Positions 8,584-17,424 of a stretch of DNA of 64,000 nt are shown here, piece after piece. Location of the stretch: positions 167,307 to 231,306 of the forward strand of contig NZ_VWXK01000008.1 of assembly GCF_011752565.1 (NCBI RefSeq). The letters run 5' to 3'. Below the pieces are notes generated by a model, which saw only the letters and a list, made by a program, of their open reading frames with translations, was not told where the DNA came from and did not search any database. The position numbers and the translations under genes were made by a program. Source of the DNA: Pantoea sp. Ap-967 (GTDB lineage: Bacteria > Pseudomonadota > Gammaproteobacteria > Pseudomonadales > Pseudomonadaceae). How positions within the stretch are numbered: position 1 is the first letter of the stretch; each line of letters starts with the position of its first letter.

Positions 8584-9279
8584 ATGACTGACGACGATCG
8601 CATCAAACTCGAACCCAGCTGGAAGGCTGCCCTGCGCGCCGAGTTCGACCAGCCCTACATGCACCAGCTGCGTGAATTCCTGCGCCAGGAGCACGCGGCC
8701 GGCAAGGAAATCTACCCGCCAGGGCCGATGATCTTCAACGCGCTAAATTCCACGCCCCTGGGCCAGGTGAAAGTGGTGATCCTCGGCCAGGACCCTTACC
8801 ACGGCCCAGGCCAGGCCCATGGCCTGTGCTTCTCGGTGCAGCCGGGGGTGCCTGCGCCGCCTTCGCTGGTGAACATCTACAAAGAGCTGCAGCGCGACCT
8901 GAACATCCCGATCGCCAGCCACGGCTACTTGCAGAGCTGGGCCGAGCAGGGTGTGTTGCTGCTGAACACGACCATGACCGTGGAACGCGCCAACGCTGCG
9001 TCCCACGCCAAGAAGGGCTGGGAGTTCTTCACCGACCGGATCATCCAGGTGGTCAGCGAGCAGTGCCCGAACGTGGTGTTCCTGCTGTGGGGCGCCCATG
9101 CCCAGAGCAAGCAGAAGCTGATCGATGGCACCAAGCACCTGGTGCTCAAGTCGGTACACCCCTCGCCGCTGTCGGCTTATCGCGGGTTCCTGGGGTGCGG
9201 GCATTTCAGCCGGGCTAACGGTTTCCTGGAGCAACGCGGCCTGGCGCCGATCAACTGGGCATTGCCACCCTTGGCCTGA
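8584..9279 (+). CDS. ung: Uracil-DNA glycosylase
   Basis: A 231-residue family 1 uracil-DNA glycosylase, which removes uracil from DNA to start base excision repair. The water-activating motif [18 protein letters not shown] (Asp70) and the minor-groove loop [17 protein letters not shown] are both intact, as is the LLNTTMTVE block. Length is standard. The ATG at 8584 is chosen because it begins the conserved protein; an open frame upstream is not conserved. It is followed after 15 bases by the convergent phosphatase gene. Confidence 0.97.
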   Translation: MTDDDRIKLEPSWKAALRAEFDQPYMHQLREFLRQEHAAGKEIYPPGPMIFNALNSTPLGQVKVVILGQDPYHGPGQAHGLCFSVQPGVPAPPSLVNIYKELQRDLNIPIASHGYLQSWAEQGVLLLNTTMTVERANAASHAKKGWEFFTDRIIQVVSEQCPNVVFLLWGAHAQSKQKLIDGTKHLVLKSVHPSPLSAYRGFLGCGHFSRANGFLEQRGLAPINWALPPLA

Positions 9280-9294
9280 GGCCAGGCCGGGCCT

Positions 9295-10974
9295 CTAGTT
9301 CACCAAGCCGATGCGCGGCGCCTGCTGGCCTCCCACGGCGATACCGCGCTCATCCTGCAACCGGGTGTACTGGGTCAAGGCATCCAGGTCCAGTATGCCG
9401 GTGTCTTCCTGCCGTGCCGCAGTTTCGAATACCTTGAAACCGTTACCACCATAGGCAAGGAAACTGTTGGCCACCACGCGGTAGTGGTTCTCGGGGACCA
9501 CTGGTTGGCCATTGAGCCGCAGGCTGCCTGGCACCACGCGGTTCTGCTCCGGTGCGCCAGGGTCCCACTCATAATAGAAACCGGTGGACACCTGTAGAGG
9601 CAGGAAGGTACCCAGGGACCATTGCTGGTTGAGTAACGCTACGAGCTGCGCCCCCGTCAGGTCCTGAAGCACCAGGGTGTTGGAAAAGGGTTGCACGGCA
9701 TACAGTTGCTCAAAGGTCAGGAAGCCACCCTTGGGCTGGTGCAGGTCGGCACGCAAGCCACCCGGGTTGGCGAACGCAATCTGTGCGCCCTGTTCGGCAG
9801 TCCTTGCCAGTTGGGCGTCGGTGATCAGGTTACCCAAGGTGCTTTCCCCCGCAGCATTGTGTACGCGAGTCAGTGCCGGTAATGCGAGCTGCCCGACCCG
9901 TTCGCTCAGCCTGGACTGTGTCCGTTCGCGAAGCTCACTCACCAGCGCGACCAACCCATCGTTGGGCTTCAAGCGCTCCGGGTCCACGATCAGGTTCCTG
10001 GTGGAAATCCCTGTGACCTCGTGCGTTCCAGGGGTGACGTCCAGCGTCAACTGTGTAAGAAACTGCCCGTACTCACCTGCCTGGGTCACGGTCAGCTCGC
10101 CGACGCTGCACTGGTAGCCCTGGTGGGTATGCCCGCTGACCAGGGCGTCCACGGCACCTTCCAGCCGTTTCGCCACATCCACGATGCGGCCCTCCAGTTG
10201 CTTGCAGTTACGCTGATCGAAGGGCTCTTGCGTGTGCCCGCCCTGGTGAATGACTGCCACGATGGCATTGACCCCCTGGGCTTGGAGCTCGGGGAGCAGG
10301 CTGTTGATTGCATCGGCCTCGTCGATGACCTTAAGGCCCGCGAACCCGCTCTTCGTCACCACGGTCGACATTTCCTTGAGCACCGCGCCGACGAAGGCGA
10401 TTTTCACGCCTTTGGCGTGCGCTATGTGGTAAGCCGGCAGCAGGCGCTTGCCGGTATCCGTGTCGATCAGGTTGGCGGCGATGTACGGAAAGCCACTGCC
10501 CGTGTAATCCCCGCGCAGTTTGCAGGCTTTGTCCGGGCGTGGTGATTCGCAGCCGCCGTTTACCTGCCTCAGGAGCTCGACTTTGCCAGCGTCGAATTCA
10601 TGGTTGCCCGCCGCGCTGGTGATCATGCCCATCTTGTTCAACGCCTCGAGCACCGGTTCATCGGCCCATAGCGAGGAAATGGCAGGGCTGGCGCCTATCA
10701 GGTCACCCGCGCCGATGAACAGCAGGTCAGGGTCTTCTGCCCGCAGTTCGTCAAGCAGTGCACCCAGGGCGGCGACTCCGCCGTAGGGGCGGTCGTCCAG
10801 TGCATCGCCAGTGTTGCGATAGCGTTGCGGGCTGGCCTCCAGATAGCCATGCAGGTCGTTGATGGCAACCACATTGATACGGGTAGTGGGAAGCGATGCG
10901 GCAATCGAGTAGTTTGCGCCCATTGCCAGGCATGCCCAAGTGATGGCCATGCATCCAGTACGTCTTGGACTCAT
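9295..10974 (-). CDS. Periplasmic 5'-nucleotidase/2',3'-cyclic phosphodiesterase family metallophosphatase
   Basis: A 559-residue exported protein with a signal peptide ending near residue 26. The N-terminal calcineurin-like metallophosphatase domain has all metal-binding motifs: NDLHGYLE, GAGDLIGASP, GNHEFDAGK and SGHTHQGY. The C-terminal 5'-nucleotidase domain (about 350-540) has ANPGGLRADL and NSFLAYGGNGF for substrate binding. It should dephosphorylate nucleotides or related esters in the periplasm, supplying nucleosides and phosphate. It stands between ung and the tct locus and is convergent with ung. Confidence 0.9.
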   Translation of the reverse strand: MSPRRTGCMAITWACLAMGANYSIAASLPTTRINVVAINDLHGYLEASPQRYRNTGDALDDRPYGGVAALGALLDELRAEDPDLLFIGAGDLIGASPAISSLWADEPVLEALNKMGMITSAAGNHEFDAGKVELLRQVNGGCESPRPDKACKLRGDYTGSGFPYIAANLIDTDTGKRLLPAYHIAHAKGVKIAFVGAVLKEMSTVVTKSGFAGLKVIDEADAINSLLPELQAQGVNAIVAVIHQGGHTQEPFDQRNCKQLEGRIVDVAKRLEGAVDALVSGHTHQGYQCSVGELTVTQAGEYGQFLTQLTLDVTPGTHEVTGISTRNLIVDPERLKPNDGLVALVSELRERTQSRLSERVGQLALPALTRVHNAAGESTLGNLITDAQLARTAEQGAQIAFANPGGLRADLHQPKGGFLTFEQLYAVQPFSNTLVLQDLTGAQLVALLNQQWSLGTFLPLQVSTGFYYEWDPGAPEQNRVVPGSLRLNGQPVVPENHYRVVANSFLAYGGNGFKVFETAARQEDTGILDLDALTQYTRLQDERGIAVGGQQAPRIGLVN

Positions 10975-11087
10975 TCATTTCTCCGATCTGAACTTGGCTT
11001 TGTTTGCCTGCCCCGGCTGTGGGCAGGCAAGCAAAACTTAATGGCGGTGCAAGGCTCAGAACATCGGAAAAGGCGTGTTGTGTGCGT

Positions 11088-12134
11088 CTACCGTGCGGAT
11101 TCAGCGGTAGTTCTTTTCCAGCAGCGGAACAACGGCTCGGCCAGAAACAGCACGAACAGCAAGCGCATCACCTGCAGCGCTGTAACCAGTGGCACCGACA
11201 GCTGCAAGGTTTCCGCCGTCAGGCTCATCTCCGCGATGCCGCCAGGCATCATGCCCAGGGTCAGCGAGCGCAGGTCCAGTTCAGTCATCACGCTCAAGCC
11301 CCAGGCCGCGCTGCCGGCAATCGCCATGCACAACCCCGTGGCCACCAGCGTGCGCCCAAGAAACGACGGCGCACGGCGAAAGAACGCCCGGTTGAAGTGG
11401 CAGGCCAGGCCGCTGCCGATCAGCCATTGGCCGATCTGGCTGGCGCCATTGGGCAAGGCGATCTGCAGGTTGCCCGCCAGGCTCAGCGAAGCCGCCACCA
11501 GCAAAGGCCCGAACAGCCATGGGTTGGGTTGGCGCAAGCGTTGCCAGGCAAACCCCATGGCCACGCCCAGCGGCACGATCACCGCCAGCCAGCCCCAGCT
11601 CACGCTGCCGGCATGGTTCAGCGGCACGCCATCACCGAGCAGGAACTTGAACAGCGCCGGTACGCACAGCACCACGGCCAGCACGCGCAGGCTCTGGGCC
11701 GCTGCTACCTGGCTGAGCACGGCGCCATTGCGCGCGCCGAGGTTGACCATTTCCCCCGAGCCGCCGGGCATGCTGGCGAAAAACGCCGTGGCGCGGTCCT
11801 CGCCGGTGCGCCGCAGCAGCCACACGCTGATCCCGCTGGACAGGGTGGTGAACAGCGCGCCGAAGACAATCAGCAGAAAGTGGCTGGCAACCTGTTCGAT
11901 CACCGCCGGGGTGAAATGCAGGCCAATGCCGATGCCGATGATGCATTGGCCGCACTTGCGTCCGTTGGGGATTTCCGACAGCTGCCAGGGCGTCAGGCAG
12001 CGCACCAGGATGATCGCCAACAGCGAGCCGACCATCCACGGCAAGGGCCAGCCGACCTTGCTGGCGGCATAACCGCCTGCAAGGCCGACCAGCCCGGTGG
12101 CAACGAACAGTGGCATTGGCCGCCGGTCAGGCAT
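11088..12134 (-). CDS. AbrB-family membrane transporter
   Basis: A 348-residue protein made almost entirely of about ten hydrophobic segments in two similar halves, characteristic of the AbrB (formerly 'ammonia monooxygenase-like') transporter family. FASMPGGSGEMVNLGA in the first half and LGMMPGGIAEMSLTAE in the second are the matching repeat motifs. It overlaps the end of tctA by 8 bases on the same strand, so it is the last gene of the tct transcript. A link to tricarboxylate or organic-anion transport is inferred only from position. Confidence 0.85.
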   Translation of the reverse strand: MPDRRPMPLFVATGLVGLAGGYAASKVGWPLPWMVGSLLAIILVRCLTPWQLSEIPNGRKCGQCIIGIGIGLHFTPAVIEQVASHFLLIVFGALFTTLSSGISVWLLRRTGEDRATAFFASMPGGSGEMVNLGARNGAVLSQVAAAQSLRVLAVVLCVPALFKFLLGDGVPLNHAGSVSWGWLAVIVPLGVAMGFAWQRLRQPNPWLFGPLLVAASLSLAGNLQIALPNGASQIGQWLIGSGLACHFNRAFFRRAPSFLGRTLVATGLCMAIAGSAAWGLSVMTELDLRSLTLGMMPGGIAEMSLTAETLQLSVPLVTALQVMRLLFVLFLAEPLFRCWKRTTAESAR

Positions 12135-13641
12135 CGGCCAGGGCCCGGCGCTGTTGGCTGCGCTTGCGCCAGATGCGCAGCAGCGGCAGGGTCAGCATGC
12201 AGATCGTCAGCACCCACACCGACAGGCTGATCGGGCTGGACCAGAGGATGCCCAGTTCGCCGTTGGAGATCGACAGCGCGCGGCGCAGGTTCTGCTCCAT
12301 CAGCCCACCGAGGATGAACCCGAGCAGGATCGGCGACAGCGGGAAGTCCAGCTTGCGCAGGATGTAGCCCATGATGCCGATGCCCACCATCAGGAACAGG
12401 TCGAAGGTGGTGGCGTGCACGGCGTAGACGCCGATGGCGGTGATGATGGCGATCACCGGCACCAGCGCCCAGTTCGGCACGGCAAGGATGCGGGTGAAGA
12501 TGCGGATCATCGGAATGTTCAGGATCACCAGCATGATGTTGGCGATGAACAGCGAGGCGATCAGGCCCCAGACGATGTCCGGTTGCTGTTCGAACAGCAG
12601 CGGGCCTGGGGTGATGTTGTACAGGGTCAGTGCACCGATCATCACCGCCGTGGTGCCCGAGCCTGGTACGCCCAGGGTCAGCATCGGCACCAGGGCGCCG
12701 CAGCAGGAGGCACCGATGGCGGTTTCCGGGGCCGCCAGGCCACGGGCGTCACCCTTGCCGAATTTGCCCGTGGTGCCGGCAATGCGCTTCTCGGTCATGT
12801 AGGCCACGGCGCTGGCCAGGGTGGCACCGGCACCGGGCAGCACGCCCATGATGAAGCCGAGCAGGCCGCAGCGGATATTCACCACGAACACCGAGGCCGC
12901 TTCCTTGAAGTTGAACAGCATGCGCCCCGTGGCCTTGACCGCCTGGTGGCCATGGTGGGTTTTTTCCAGCAACAGCAGGATCTCGCTGATGGAGAACAGG
13001 CCCAGCACCAGCACCACGAACTGAATGCCGTCGGCCAGGTGCACGCTGTCACCGGTGAAGCGGTACACGCCGCTGTTGGCGTCGATGCCGACCGCCGACA
13101 GGAACAGGCCGATCAGCGCGGCGATGAAGGTCTTCAGGGGTTTGTCGCCGGCCATGCCGCCCAGGCAGACGATGGCGAACACCATCAGCACGAAATATTC
13201 CGCCGGGCCAAAGGCGATCGCCCATTTGGCCAGCAGCGGGGCGAACAGGACCATGCCGCAGGTGGCAATCAGGGCGCCGATGAACGAACTCCAGGCCGAC
13301 AGCGACAAAGCCACGCCAGCCAGGCCCTGGCGCGCCATGGGGTAGCCGTCCAGGGTGGTCATCACGGTCGACGCTTCGCCCGGGATGTTCAGCAGGATCG
13401 AGCTGATCCGCCCGCCGTACTCGCAGCCCAGGTACACCGCAGCCAGCAGGATCAGCGCCGACTCAGGCGGCAGGCCGAGGGCGAAGGCGATCGGAATCAG
13501 CAAGGCCACGCCGTTGATCGGGCCCAGGCCCGGCAGCAGGCCGACCACGGTGCCGATCAAGGTGCCAGACAAGGCGGTGACCAGGTTGTAGGGGCTCAGG
13601 GCGACGCCGAAGCCCTGGCCCAGGTAGCTCAAGGTATCCAT
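12127..13641 (-). CDS. tctA: Tripartite tricarboxylate transporter, large permease subunit TctA
   Basis: A 504-residue inner-membrane permease with about 12 hydrophobic segments. It shows the TctA signatures GLLPGLGPINGVALLIP and VYLGCEYGGRISSILLNIPG, and later GVLPGAGATLASAVAY and GVPGSGTTAVMIGALT. TctA forms the channel of TTT secondary transporters that take up citrate, tricarballylate or similar acids delivered by TctC. It follows tctB after 3 bases and overlaps the AbrB gene, forming a compact operon. Confidence 0.95.
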   Translation of the reverse strand: MDTLSYLGQGFGVALSPYNLVTALSGTLIGTVVGLLPGLGPINGVALLIPIAFALGLPPESALILLAAVYLGCEYGGRISSILLNIPGEASTVMTTLDGYPMARQGLAGVALSLSAWSSFIGALIATCGMVLFAPLLAKWAIAFGPAEYFVLMVFAIVCLGGMAGDKPLKTFIAALIGLFLSAVGIDANSGVYRFTGDSVHLADGIQFVVLVLGLFSISEILLLLEKTHHGHQAVKATGRMLFNFKEAASVFVVNIRCGLLGFIMGVLPGAGATLASAVAYMTEKRIAGTTGKFGKGDARGLAAPETAIGASCCGALVPMLTLGVPGSGTTAVMIGALTLYNITPGPLLFEQQPDIVWGLIASLFIANIMLVILNIPMIRIFTRILAVPNWALVPVIAIITAIGVYAVHATTFDLFLMVGIGIMGYILRKLDFPLSPILLGFILGGLMEQNLRRALSISNGELGILWSSPISLSVWVLTICMLTLPLLRIWRKRSQQRRALADA

Positions 13642-13644
13642 GTG

Positions 13645-14103
13645 TCAGTTCTCCAGTACGCTCAGCAGGCCCAGGGGCAGGGGGACGTCCATGACGCGGT
13701 CGAACAGCCAGTACAGCAGCAGGCTCATGCCCACCACCACCAGGCTGCTGTGCAGCCAGCGGCCGCCGTACAGGCGGGCCATGGGGATACCGACCAGAAT
13801 GGCGCTGAGGATGAAGCCCAGGGGTTCGAAGGTGCCGGCGAACACGATCAGCAGGCCGACGCACACGCCGATCTTGATCAGGGTTTCCCGGTCCAGTTCG
13901 GGTTCGTCGTCCTTGCGCACGATGGGCGTTGGGCGAACGGCCAGGTACAAAAGGCCCAGGCTCATCAGGCCGAGCATCAGCAGCGGGTAGGCGCGCGGGC
14001 CCACTGGCTCATAGGAAAACGCGGCCTGGTAGGGCCAGGCCATCACGGCCAGGGCGGCGCACACCGCCAGCAGGGCCAGGGCGAAAATGCGTTGCAGGAT
14101 CAT
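13645..14103 (-). CDS. tctB: Tripartite tricarboxylate transporter, small subunit TctB
   Basis: A 152-residue protein with four predicted membrane helices, the size and layout of TctB, the poorly conserved small membrane partner of TctA. It sits directly upstream of tctA. The spacer between it and tctC carries a REP pair (14139-14228), so TctC and the membrane subunits may be expressed at different levels from one transcript. Confidence 0.9.
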   Translation of the reverse strand: MILQRIFALALLAVCAALAVMAWPYQAAFSYEPVGPRAYPLLMLGLMSLGLLYLAVRPTPIVRKDDEPELDRETLIKIGVCVGLLIVFAGTFEPLGFILSAILVGIPMARLYGGRWLHSSLVVVGMSLLLYWLFDRVMDVPLPLGLLSVLEN

Positions 14104-14138
14104 GCAGAAATCCTCGTGGTTTAAGGCGCGACACGGGC

Positions 14139-14228
14139 CCTGTGGGAGCGGGCTTGCCCGCGAACACCGGCATAGCCGGTGCCATGCATCGCGGTGCTTG
14201 CTTCGCGGGCAAGCCCGCTCCCACAGGG
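14139..14228. repeat. REP pair inside the tct operon
   Basis: Two inverted REP units (TGTGGGAGCGGGCTTGCCCGCG and its complement) surround a spacer with further hairpin character (ACCGGCATAGCCGGT). It fills most of the tctC-tctB gap. Such elements can stall transcription or protect upstream mRNA from 3' decay. Confidence 0.93.
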
Positions 14229-14251
14229 ATCGATGACAGCTCTCGGGTGGC

Positions 14252-15232
14252 TTACTGAATCAGCCCGAATTCCTTGGCCAGCGATTTGTAGTCCGCCACC
14301 TGCTTCTTCACATAGCCGTCCAGTTCTTCACCGGTCATGGCGAACGGGAACAGCTCGCGCTGGTCACGCAGCTTGGCGAAGTCTTGCGAGGCCAGCATCT
14401 TGTCGAAGGAGTCCTTCCACCAGGCGTATTCCTCGTCGCTCACCTTTGGCCCAAGGTAGAAGCCACGCACCACTGGCCAGACGATGTCGTAGCCCTGTTC
14501 CTTGGCGGTGGGGATGTTCTTCATCTCCGGCTCGTCCAGGCGGTTTTCCGAGAACACCGCGAGAATGCGCATGTTGCCGCTCTGGATGTGCGGCATGGAG
14601 TCGGAAATGTCGGTGGAGCCCACCTGGATGTGCCCGCCCAGCAGCGCGGTGGCGATCTCGCCGCCGCCTTCCAGGGCCACGTAGCGCAGGTCGCGCGGGT
14701 TGATGCCGGCGGCCTTGGCGATCAGTGCGGTTTGCATCCAGTCCTGGCTGCCGACGGTGCCGCCGGAGCCGATCACGACCTTGCTCGGGTCCTTCTTCAG
14801 GGCGGCGACCAGGTCGTCGAGGGTTTTGTAGGGCGAGTCATTCTTCACCGCGATGGCACCGTAGCTGGTGCCGACCGCCGCCAGCCATTTCACCGCGTTC
14901 TCGTCGAAGCGGCCGAACTTGCCCTGGGCCAGGTTCAGCAGCGAACCGCTGGACCAGGCCACCAGGGTGCCGGCGTCGGCCGGGCGCTGGGCGACCACGG
15001 CGTTGTAGGCCACGGCACCAACGCCGCCGGGCATGTAGGTGACGCGCATCGGCTTGCTGAGGATCTTTTCCTGCACCAGGGCGCTCTGCACCAGCTTGCA
15101 GGTCAGGTCGAAGCCGCCGCCGGGCGAGGCCGGGGCGATGCATTCAGGGCGTTTCGGTTCGGCGGCGAGGGCATTGCCGGCCAGCAGCAGGCAGCCGGTG
15201 GCGAGGACGAGGCGGCGCAGTGAAAAGGTCAT
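14252..15232 (-). CDS. tctC: Tricarboxylate-binding periplasmic protein TctC (Bug family)
   Basis: A 326-residue extracytoplasmic solute receptor with a signal peptide cleaved after about residue 23 (LLLAGNALA). ECIAPASPGGGFDLTC is the ligand-loop region typical of TctC/Bug proteins, and VIGSGGTVGSQDWMQTALI forms the second-domain motif. It captures a tricarboxylate and hands it to TctAB. The porin gene lies 31 bases upstream on the same strand, so porin, receptor and permease form one uptake route from outside to cytoplasm. Confidence 0.94.
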   Translation of the reverse strand: MTFSLRRLVLATGCLLLAGNALAAEPKRPECIAPASPGGGFDLTCKLVQSALVQEKILSKPMRVTYMPGGVGAVAYNAVVAQRPADAGTLVAWSSGSLLNLAQGKFGRFDENAVKWLAAVGTSYGAIAVKNDSPYKTLDDLVAALKKDPSKVVIGSGGTVGSQDWMQTALIAKAAGINPRDLRYVALEGGGEIATALLGGHIQVGSTDISDSMPHIQSGNMRILAVFSENRLDEPEMKNIPTAKEQGYDIVWPVVRGFYLGPKVSDEEYAWWKDSFDKMLASQDFAKLRDQRELFPFAMTGEELDGYVKKQVADYKSLAKEFGLIQ

Positions 15233-15263
15233 CGAATGTCTCCGTGAGCGTTGTTGTTATGGG

Positions 15264-16553
15264 TTACCACAGCGCGACGCTGTAGCTCACCAGCAGCCGC
15301 ACTTCGTCGGCGTCGCGGGCGAAGTTGGAGCGGAAGGTGGCGTTGCGCAGGCGCACGGCGACGTTTTTCAGCGCGCCGCTTTGTACCACGTACTTGAGTT
15401 CGGTGTTGCGTTCCCACTCCTTGCCCTCGCCACCGGCGGCGCGGCTGACGTTGTCGCCGTTGATGTAGCGGGTCATGAAGGTCAGGCCAGGGATGCCGAG
15501 TGCGGCGAAGTTGTAGTCGTAGCGCGCCTGCCAGGAGCGTTCGTCGGCCCCGGCGAAGTCGTTGATCTGGACGAAGTTGACCAGGTACGGGTCGGCGCCA
15601 TCGATGTACGGGAAGGCGCTGTCGCCCGACAGCTGCTGCCAGGCGGCGCTGACCTTGTGCCCGCCCAGGCTGTAGCTGAGCAGGGTGTTGAAGGTGGTGT
15701 TGTCGATGCGCCCGGCCTTGGCCGCGCCGGCATCGTCGCTGATCGCCAGGCGCACATCGGCGCCGAAGGTGCCAGGGCCCCAGGGCTGGCTGGCGACCAT
15801 GCCGATGAAGTGCTGGCGGTAGATGTCGTCGAGCTGGGCGAAGTGGTAGCTGCCGGCGATACGGTCGGTGAACTTGTAGTCCAGGCCCGCCAGGTCGAGG
15901 TTGTCGGCGCTGAAACTGCCACCGAAGCGGCCGTTCTTGTTGTTCAGGGCCAGGTCTTCCCAGTTGGTGTCGTTGCGGTCCTTGGCTTTGTCCAGGCGCC
16001 CGCCGGTGAAGGTCAGGCCCTTGATTTCCTGGGAGGTGAGCAGGCCGCCTTCGAAGGTCTGCGGCAGGATGCGCCCGTCGTTGGGCTGCAGGGTCGGCAG
16101 TTCGGGAATCAGCGTGCCGACTTTCAGTTCGGTCTTGGAGATCTTCACCTTGCCGGTCAGGCCGAGCTTGGAATACTCGTTGGCCGCCTTGCCGTCGTCA
16201 TGGGTGGGCAGCAGGCCGGTGCCGGTACGGTCGGGGCTGGAGTCGAGCTTGATGCCCAGCATTCCCAGGGCGTCCAGGCCGAAGCCCACGGTGCCGTCGG
16301 TGTAGCCGGACTCGAAGTTGAGCATGAAGCCCTGGGCCCACTCGTCGCGCTTGGACTGCTGCGCGCTGGTGCCGTCGCGAAAATCGCGGTTGAAGTACAT
16401 GTTGCGGGTTTCGAAGGTGGCCGTGCTGTCTTCGAGGAAGGCGGCCTGGCTCAGCGGGGCGACGCCGGCGAGCGCCAGGGCGCTGGCGATGGCAGAGGGG
16501 CGTGCGGACAGGGAACGGCTAGGCGCGAACGCCTGAGGCTGCAATGACAGCAT
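15264..16553 (-). CDS. opdH: OprD-family outer-membrane porin, OpdH-like
   Basis: A 429-residue OprD-family beta-barrel porin. A long basic signal sequence ends near APLSQA, and the mature protein starts AFLEDSTATFETRNMYFNRDF, the usual OprD N terminus; it ends with the strand VRLLVSYSVALW. The start at 16553 is chosen over 16589 because GGAG lies 8 bases before it. In P. aeruginosa the equivalent porin (OpdH) admits tricarboxylates such as cis-aconitate, and the neighbours here (tctCBA and tctDE) match that locus; the substrate is therefore inferred from context. Confidence 0.88.
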   Translation of the reverse strand: MLSLQPQAFAPSRSLSARPSAIASALALAGVAPLSQAAFLEDSTATFETRNMYFNRDFRDGTSAQQSKRDEWAQGFMLNFESGYTDGTVGFGLDALGMLGIKLDSSPDRTGTGLLPTHDDGKAANEYSKLGLTGKVKISKTELKVGTLIPELPTLQPNDGRILPQTFEGGLLTSQEIKGLTFTGGRLDKAKDRNDTNWEDLALNNKNGRFGGSFSADNLDLAGLDYKFTDRIAGSYHFAQLDDIYRQHFIGMVASQPWGPGTFGADVRLAISDDAGAAKAGRIDNTTFNTLLSYSLGGHKVSAAWQQLSGDSAFPYIDGADPYLVNFVQINDFAGADERSWQARYDYNFAALGIPGLTFMTRYINGDNVSRAAGGEGKEWERNTELKYVVQSGALKNVAVRLRNATFRSNFARDADEVRLLVSYSVALW

Positions 16554-16639
16554 CGGGATGACTCCGTTTTTTATTCTTGTTCGTTGCACCTTGCTGGTGC
16601 TTTTTTCGGCGCGTGGGGCAACCGTGGTGCGATGCTAGG

Positions 16640-16681
16640 TAACGAACCTTTCGTGAACCTTTCAGCGCGAAAGGTTTGTTA
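16640..16681. promoter_or_regulatory. Probable TctD operator between oprD-family porin and tctD
   Basis: A 13-base inverted repeat (TAACGAACCTTTC at 16640-16652 and GAAAGGTTTGTTA at 16669-16681, 12 of 13 matching) contains a tandem direct repeat GAACCTTTC at 16644-16652 and 16655-16663, spaced exactly one helical turn (11 bases). Tandem repeats of this period are typical OmpR-family response-regulator sites. The position between the divergent porin and tctD genes suits control of both. Confidence 0.7.
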
Positions 16682-16752
16682 CAAGGGGCTTCACAGCCTT
16701 GACTTCAGCGGTACACTCCGCGCCACCGCCCCACCCGAGCAGGGAGAATCCG

Positions 16753-17424
16753 ATGCGTGTGCTGCTGGTCGAAGACCATCTGCAACTGGCTGACAGCGTG
16801 GCCCAGGCCTTGAAAAGCCATGGCCTGACCGTGGACGTACTCCACGATGGCGTGGCCGCCGACCTGGCCCTGGCCAGCGAGGAATACGCCGTTGCCGTTC
16901 TTGACGTGGGCCTGCCGCGCATGGACGGTTTCGAGGTGCTGGCGCGCCTGCGCAGCCGTGGCAAAACCCTGCCGGTGCTGATGCTGACCGCACGCAGCGA
17001 CGTCAAGGACCGGGTCCACGGGCTGAACCTGGGCGCCGATGACTACCTGGCCAAGCCGTTCGAACTCACCGAGCTGGAGGCGCGGGTCAAGGCCCTGTTG
17101 CGGCGCAGCGTGCTCGGTGGCGAACGCCAGCAACGCTGCGGGCCGCTGGTGTACGACCTGGACACCCGGCGTTTCAGCCTGGGGGACGACAACCTCACCC
17201 TGACTTCCCGCGAGCAGAGCGTGCTCGAAGCCCTGATTGCCCGCCCGGGCCGGGTGATGAGCAAAGAGCAACTGGCAGCCCAGGTGTTTGGCCTGGACGA
17301 AGAAGCCAGCCCCGATGCCATCGAAATCTACATCCACCGCCTGCGCAAGAAACTCGATGGCCACCCGGTGGCCATCGTCACCTTCCGCGGCCTGGGCTAC
17401 CTGCTTGAGCACCGCGATGCGTGA
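16753..17424 (+). CDS. tctD: Two-component response regulator TctD (OmpR family)
   Basis: A 223-residue regulator. The receiver domain (1-115) has the acidic pair at residues 7-8 (VEDH), phospho-acceptor Asp51 (AVLDVGLP) and Lys102-region KPFELTE. The C-terminal winged helix (about 125-220) is of the OmpR type, with DAIEIYIHRLRKKL as recognition helix. TctD with TctE activates tricarboxylate uptake genes in response to the substrate and mediates catabolite effects in Pseudomonas and Salmonella. The start at 16753 follows GGGAGAATCCG. The stop overlaps the tctE start by 8 bases. Confidence 0.93.
   Translation: MRVLLVEDHLQLADSVAQALKSHGLTVDVLHDGVAADLALASEEYAVAVLDVGLPRMDGFEVLARLRSRGKTLPVLMLTARSDVKDRVHGLNLGADDYLAKPFELTELEARVKALLRRSVLGGERQQRCGPLVYDLDTRRFSLGDDNLTLTSREQSVLEALIARPGRVMSKEQLAAQVFGLDEEASPDAIEIYIHRLRKKLDGHPVAIVTFRGLGYLLEHRDA

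Noticed and set aside
12097..14124. 675-codon open frame antisense to tctA/tctB
   Set aside because: It covers two well-supported genes and encodes a Gln/His/Asp-rich low-complexity product.
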